DNA from: Rubrivivax sp. | GTDB taxonomy: Bacteria > Pseudomonadota > Gammaproteobacteria > Burkholderiales > Burkholderiaceae_C | Assembly: GCA_016707445.1 (NCBI GenBank) | Contig: JADJHR010000003.1 | Coordinates: forward strand, 310,001-374,000 | Length of the DNA stretch: 64,000 nt | Direction: 5' to 3' | Part shown: positions 61,567 through 64,000 of the stretch, in pieces | How positions within the stretch are numbered: position 1 is the first letter of the stretch | Layout: each line of letters starts with the position of its first letter | Position numbers and translations under genes: made by a program | The notes under the pieces: model-generated | Told to the model about the DNA's origin: nothing | What the model saw: only the letters and a program-made list of their open reading frames with translations | Database searches by the model: none

Positions 61567-61691
61567 GCCGGCAGTGTAGGCCCGTACAACGCGCGCTCGC
61601 TATCATCCGCGCCCGCCGGCCGCAAAAGGGCCGAGCGTGTCACCGACCGGCCGCGCCCCCAAGGCACAGGCCGGACACCAGGGAGCCGTTC

Positions 61692-63575
61692 TTGTTCAAG
61701 CGCTTCGAAGCGCTCGTGCCCAGTTACCCCGAGGCCGAGCCGACCCCGCTGCCAAAGACCTTCTTCGCCTTTCTGTGGCGCAACACCGAAGGTCTGCGAC
61801 CCTTCCTGCTGGTGCTGACGCTGCTGACTGCGGTGATCGGTGCTTTCGAGGCGTTCTTGTTCAGCATGATGGCGCACGTGGTCGACGTGCTGACCAAGGT
61901 GCCGCCGTCCGAGTTCTGGGCGCGCGAGGGCCGCACCCTCATGCTGCTGGCCGTTGTGCTGTTGGCCAGCATCGGCGTGTCTGCGACCTGGGCGCTGGTC
62001 AAGTACCAGGCGGTGTTCAGCAACTTCCCGATGCGGCTGCGCTGGAACTTCCACCGGCTGATGCTGGGTCAGAGCATGGCCTTCTACCAGGACGAGTTTG
62101 CCGGCCGCATTGCCACCAAGGTGATGCAGACCGCGCTGGCGGTGCGCGACACCTGGCTGATATTCGCCGACATCCTGACCTACGTGCTGATCTATTTCGG
62201 CACCATGCTGGTCCTGGTGGGCGGCTTCGACCTGCGTGTGATGCTGCCTTTCCTGGGCTGGCTGGCGCTGTACCTGGTGGCGCTGAAGTATTTCGTGCCG
62301 AAACTGGGCAAGGTGGCACAGGCCCAGGCCGACGCGCGCTCGCTGATGACCGGCCGTGTGACCGACGCCTACACCAACATCGCCACTGTCAAGCTGTTCT
62401 CGCATTCGAGCCGCGAGGCCGGCTTCGCCCGCGGCGCGATGCAGGAGTTCATGCACACGGCCTACCAGCAGATGCGCCTGGTCAGTGCCTTCGAGGTCGT
62501 CAACCAGACCTTGAGCATGCTGTTGATCGCCTGCACCGCGGGCACCACGCTGTGGTTGTGGACACGCGGCGACGTCGGCGTCGGCGCGGTGGCTGCGGCC
62601 ACCGCGATGGCGCTGCGGCTGAACGGCATCTCGCACTGGGTGATGTGGGAACTGGCTTCACTGTTCGAACACGTGGGCACGGTGCAGGACGGCCTGGCCA
62701 CGCTGTCACGGCCGCGCGTGGTGCTCGACCAGGACCAGGCGCAACCGCTGCAGGTGCAGCGTGGCGAGATCCGCTTCGAGCAGGTTGGTTTCAACTATGG
62801 CGGCAGCAAGGTCATCATCGACGAGCTGTCGCTGCTGATCCGCCCGGGCGAGAAGATCGGTCTGGTCGGGCGCTCGGGCGCCGGCAAGAGCACAGTCGTC
62901 AACCTGCTGCTGCGCCTGTACGACGTGCAGAGTGGCCGCATCCTGATCGATGGCCAGGACATCGCCGGGGTGACTCAGGAGTCGCTGCGCCGCCAGGTCG
63001 GCATGGTCACGCAGGACACCTCGCTGCTGCACCGCTCGGTGCGCGACAACATCCTGTACGGCCGGCCCGATGCCAACGATGCCGACATGCTGCGCGCGGC
63101 CGAACGTGCCGAGGCGCATGACTTCATCGTCGGTCTGACCGACCCCAAGGGGCGCAAGGGCTACGACGCGCATGTCGGCGAGCGTGGCGTCAAGCTCTCG
63201 GGCGGGCAGCGCCAGCGCGTGGCGATCGCGCGCGTGATGCTCAAGGACGCGCCGATCCTGCTGCTGGACGAGGCCACCAGCGCGCTCGACAGCGAGGTCG
63301 AGGCCGCGATCCAGGCCAGCCTGTACAAGCTGATGGAAGGCAAGACCGTGGTGGCGATCGCGCACCGGCTGTCGACCATCGCCGCGATGGACCGGCTGGT
63401 GGTGATGGAACACGGCCGCATCGTCGAGACCGGAGACCATCAAGGCCTGCTCGCCGCCGGTGGCATCTATGCACGTTTGTGGGCGCACCAGAGTGGCGGC
63501 TTCCTGGGCGACGAGCCCGACGAAGAAAGCGATGACGAACGCGATGAGGGTGGGCAACTGGCCATGGCGAGCTGA
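61692..63575 (+). CDS. ABC transporter, fused membrane and ATPase domains (exporter type)
   Basis: A 627-residue protein with six membrane segments (about residues 35-310) and a C-terminal ATPase. Walker A is GRSGAGKSTV, Q loop VTQDTSLLHRSVRDNILYG, signature LSGGQRQRVAIARV, Walker B PILLLDEATSALDSE and switch His in IAHRLSTIA. A TTG start at 61692 fits: GGAG lies six bases upstream. The C-terminus is acidic. Such half-exporters work as dimers on lipids, peptides or drugs; the substrate here is open. Confidence 0.93.
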   Translation: MFKRFEALVPSYPEAEPTPLPKTFFAFLWRNTEGLRPFLLVLTLLTAVIGAFEAFLFSMMAHVVDVLTKVPPSEFWAREGRTLMLLAVVLLASIGVSATWALVKYQAVFSNFPMRLRWNFHRLMLGQSMAFYQDEFAGRIATKVMQTALAVRDTWLIFADILTYVLIYFGTMLVLVGGFDLRVMLPFLGWLALYLVALKYFVPKLGKVAQAQADARSLMTGRVTDAYTNIATVKLFSHSSREAGFARGAMQEFMHTAYQQMRLVSAFEVVNQTLSMLLIACTAGTTLWLWTRGDVGVGAVAAATAMALRLNGISHWVMWELASLFEHVGTVQDGLATLSRPRVVLDQDQAQPLQVQRGEIRFEQVGFNYGGSKVIIDELSLLIRPGEKIGLVGRSGAGKSTVVNLLLRLYDVQSGRILIDGQDIAGVTQESLRRQVGMVTQDTSLLHRSVRDNILYGRPDANDADMLRAAERAEAHDFIVGLTDPKGRKGYDAHVGERGVKLSGGQRQRVAIARVMLKDAPILLLDEATSALDSEVEAAIQASLYKLMEGKTVVAIAHRLSTIAAMDRLVVMEHGRIVETGDHQGLLAAGGIYARLWAHQSGGFLGDEPDEESDDERDEGGQLAMAS

Positions 63576-63682
63576 GCGCCCGAGCCTGAACCCAGCAGTG
63601 GCCACGATCACGCCGGACTGTTCCCGCCTTGCCATACGATGGCGCCGGCGGCCCAGCGGCCGCGCCGGAGCTGGAGTTGCCC

Positions 63683-63889
63683 ATGAAGTTCATCCTGACC
63701 GTGGCGGCGGTGGTCATTTCGCTGTGCAGCGCGGCGCCTGCCGCGCAGGCTGCTGCAGCACGTTCGCCCGGTGCCGCGCCGCATGTGCCGGTGGCCGCGC
63801 CCAGCAAGAAGAAGGCTGTGCCCAAGAAGCCGCCGCGGCCGAAAAAACCAGCCAAACCCAAGGCCAAGGGCAAGCCGCGCGACAAGTAG
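63683..63889 (+). CDS. Small exported Lys/Pro/Ala-rich protein
   Basis: A 68-residue protein with a signal peptide (MKFILTVAAVVISLCSAAPA, cut near AQA) and a short mature part made almost only of Ala, Pro and Lys (KKKAVPKKPPRPKKPAKPK). GGAG lies seven bases before the ATG. The basic tail would bind DNA, nucleotides or acidic envelope polymers. I do not recognise a family. Confidence 0.6.
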   Translation: MKFILTVAAVVISLCSAAPAAQAAAARSPGAAPHVPVAAPSKKKAVPKKPPRPKKPAKPKAKGKPRDK

Positions 63890-63923
63890 ACCGCCGCGGC
63901 ACAACCTGACCCCGGACCACGCA

Positions 63924-64000
63924 GTGACCCTGCATTACCTCGACCTGGATCGGTGGCCGCGGCGCGCGACCTTCGATTACTACAGAACCTTCGACAATCC
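63924..64000 (+). CDS. Chloramphenicol acetyltransferase-like protein, 3' end missing
   Basis: A GTG at 63924 opens a frame still open at the window end (25 full codons). The visible residues MTLHYLDLDRWPRRATFDYY resemble the N-terminus of the trimeric CatA family, which has a Trp-x-Arg start of this kind. Most of the protein, including the catalytic His, is outside the window, so function is only suggested. Confidence 0.55.
   Translation, partial: MTLHYLDLDRWPRRATFDYYRTFDN

Overview
The window is high-GC (roughly 70 percent G+C), densely coded DNA with many four-base or shorter start/stop overlaps. Gene content points to a betaproteobacterium of the order Burkholderiales, probably near Rubrivivax, Leptothrix or Ideonella. 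The clues are a PEP-CTERM protein with a sigma-54-type promoter, a TssQ-like lipoprotein beside a T6SS-type Ser/Thr kinase, the nrdR/glyA and ribD/ribBX/ribH/nusB blocks, UbiD, TRAP and YnjBCD-type transporters, and a Co-type nitrile hydratase. No rRNA, tRNA, CRISPR array, insertion sequence or prophage was seen, and no gene-free stretch exceeds about 260 bases.

Layout. (1) 1-10660: a catabolic block with an Asp/Glu racemase-like gene (cut by the window edge), a LysR regulator, a D-glutamate cyclase-family protein (DUF1445), a DctPQM TRAP transporter, DUF2848 and a single-chain 5-oxoprolinase. It reads as uptake and breakdown of D-glutamate or 5-oxoproline. A GrdB-like protein converges on it. 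(2) 10688-12856: a protein joining a PilT-type motor domain without Walker A, a beta-sandwich and a C-terminal TIR domain. It is the most unusual gene in the window. (3) 13015-17503: a lipid A modification module, with PAP2 and EptA divergent from a PmrAB-like two-component pair, and a PmrA-like direct repeat between them. (4) 17518-26642: an ECF sigma factor and zinc anti-sigma, then a seven-gene YnjB/C/D/F-like operon with two flavoprotein oxidoreductases and a DUF3047 protein. (5) 26702-36692: a peptide-type ABC system with two paralogous binding proteins, an amidohydrolase and dppBCDF-like genes, interrupted by a two-gene unit of unknown function. (6) 36699-41376: ybgC-tolQRA and the TssQ/kinase pair. 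(7) 41616-56934: aminotransferase, nusB, ribH, ribBX, PEP-CTERM gene, ribD, a minor pilin cluster, nrdR, glyA, a lytic transglycosylase and ubiD. (8) 57005-64000: a structured RNA candidate, LLM flavoenzyme, GMC oxidoreductase, nitrile hydratase operon, ABC exporter, a small secreted protein and the start of a chloramphenicol acetyltransferase-like gene.

Six genes (histidine kinase, dppB, dppC, dppD, pilV, glyA) carry one single-base frameshift each. In every case one added or removed C or G, compatible with a 1-versus-2 base C/G run, restores the family sequence. Because glyA is among them, I read these mainly as sequencing or assembly errors. Readers should not take the split open frames, or the apparent DppD-DppF fusion, at face value.
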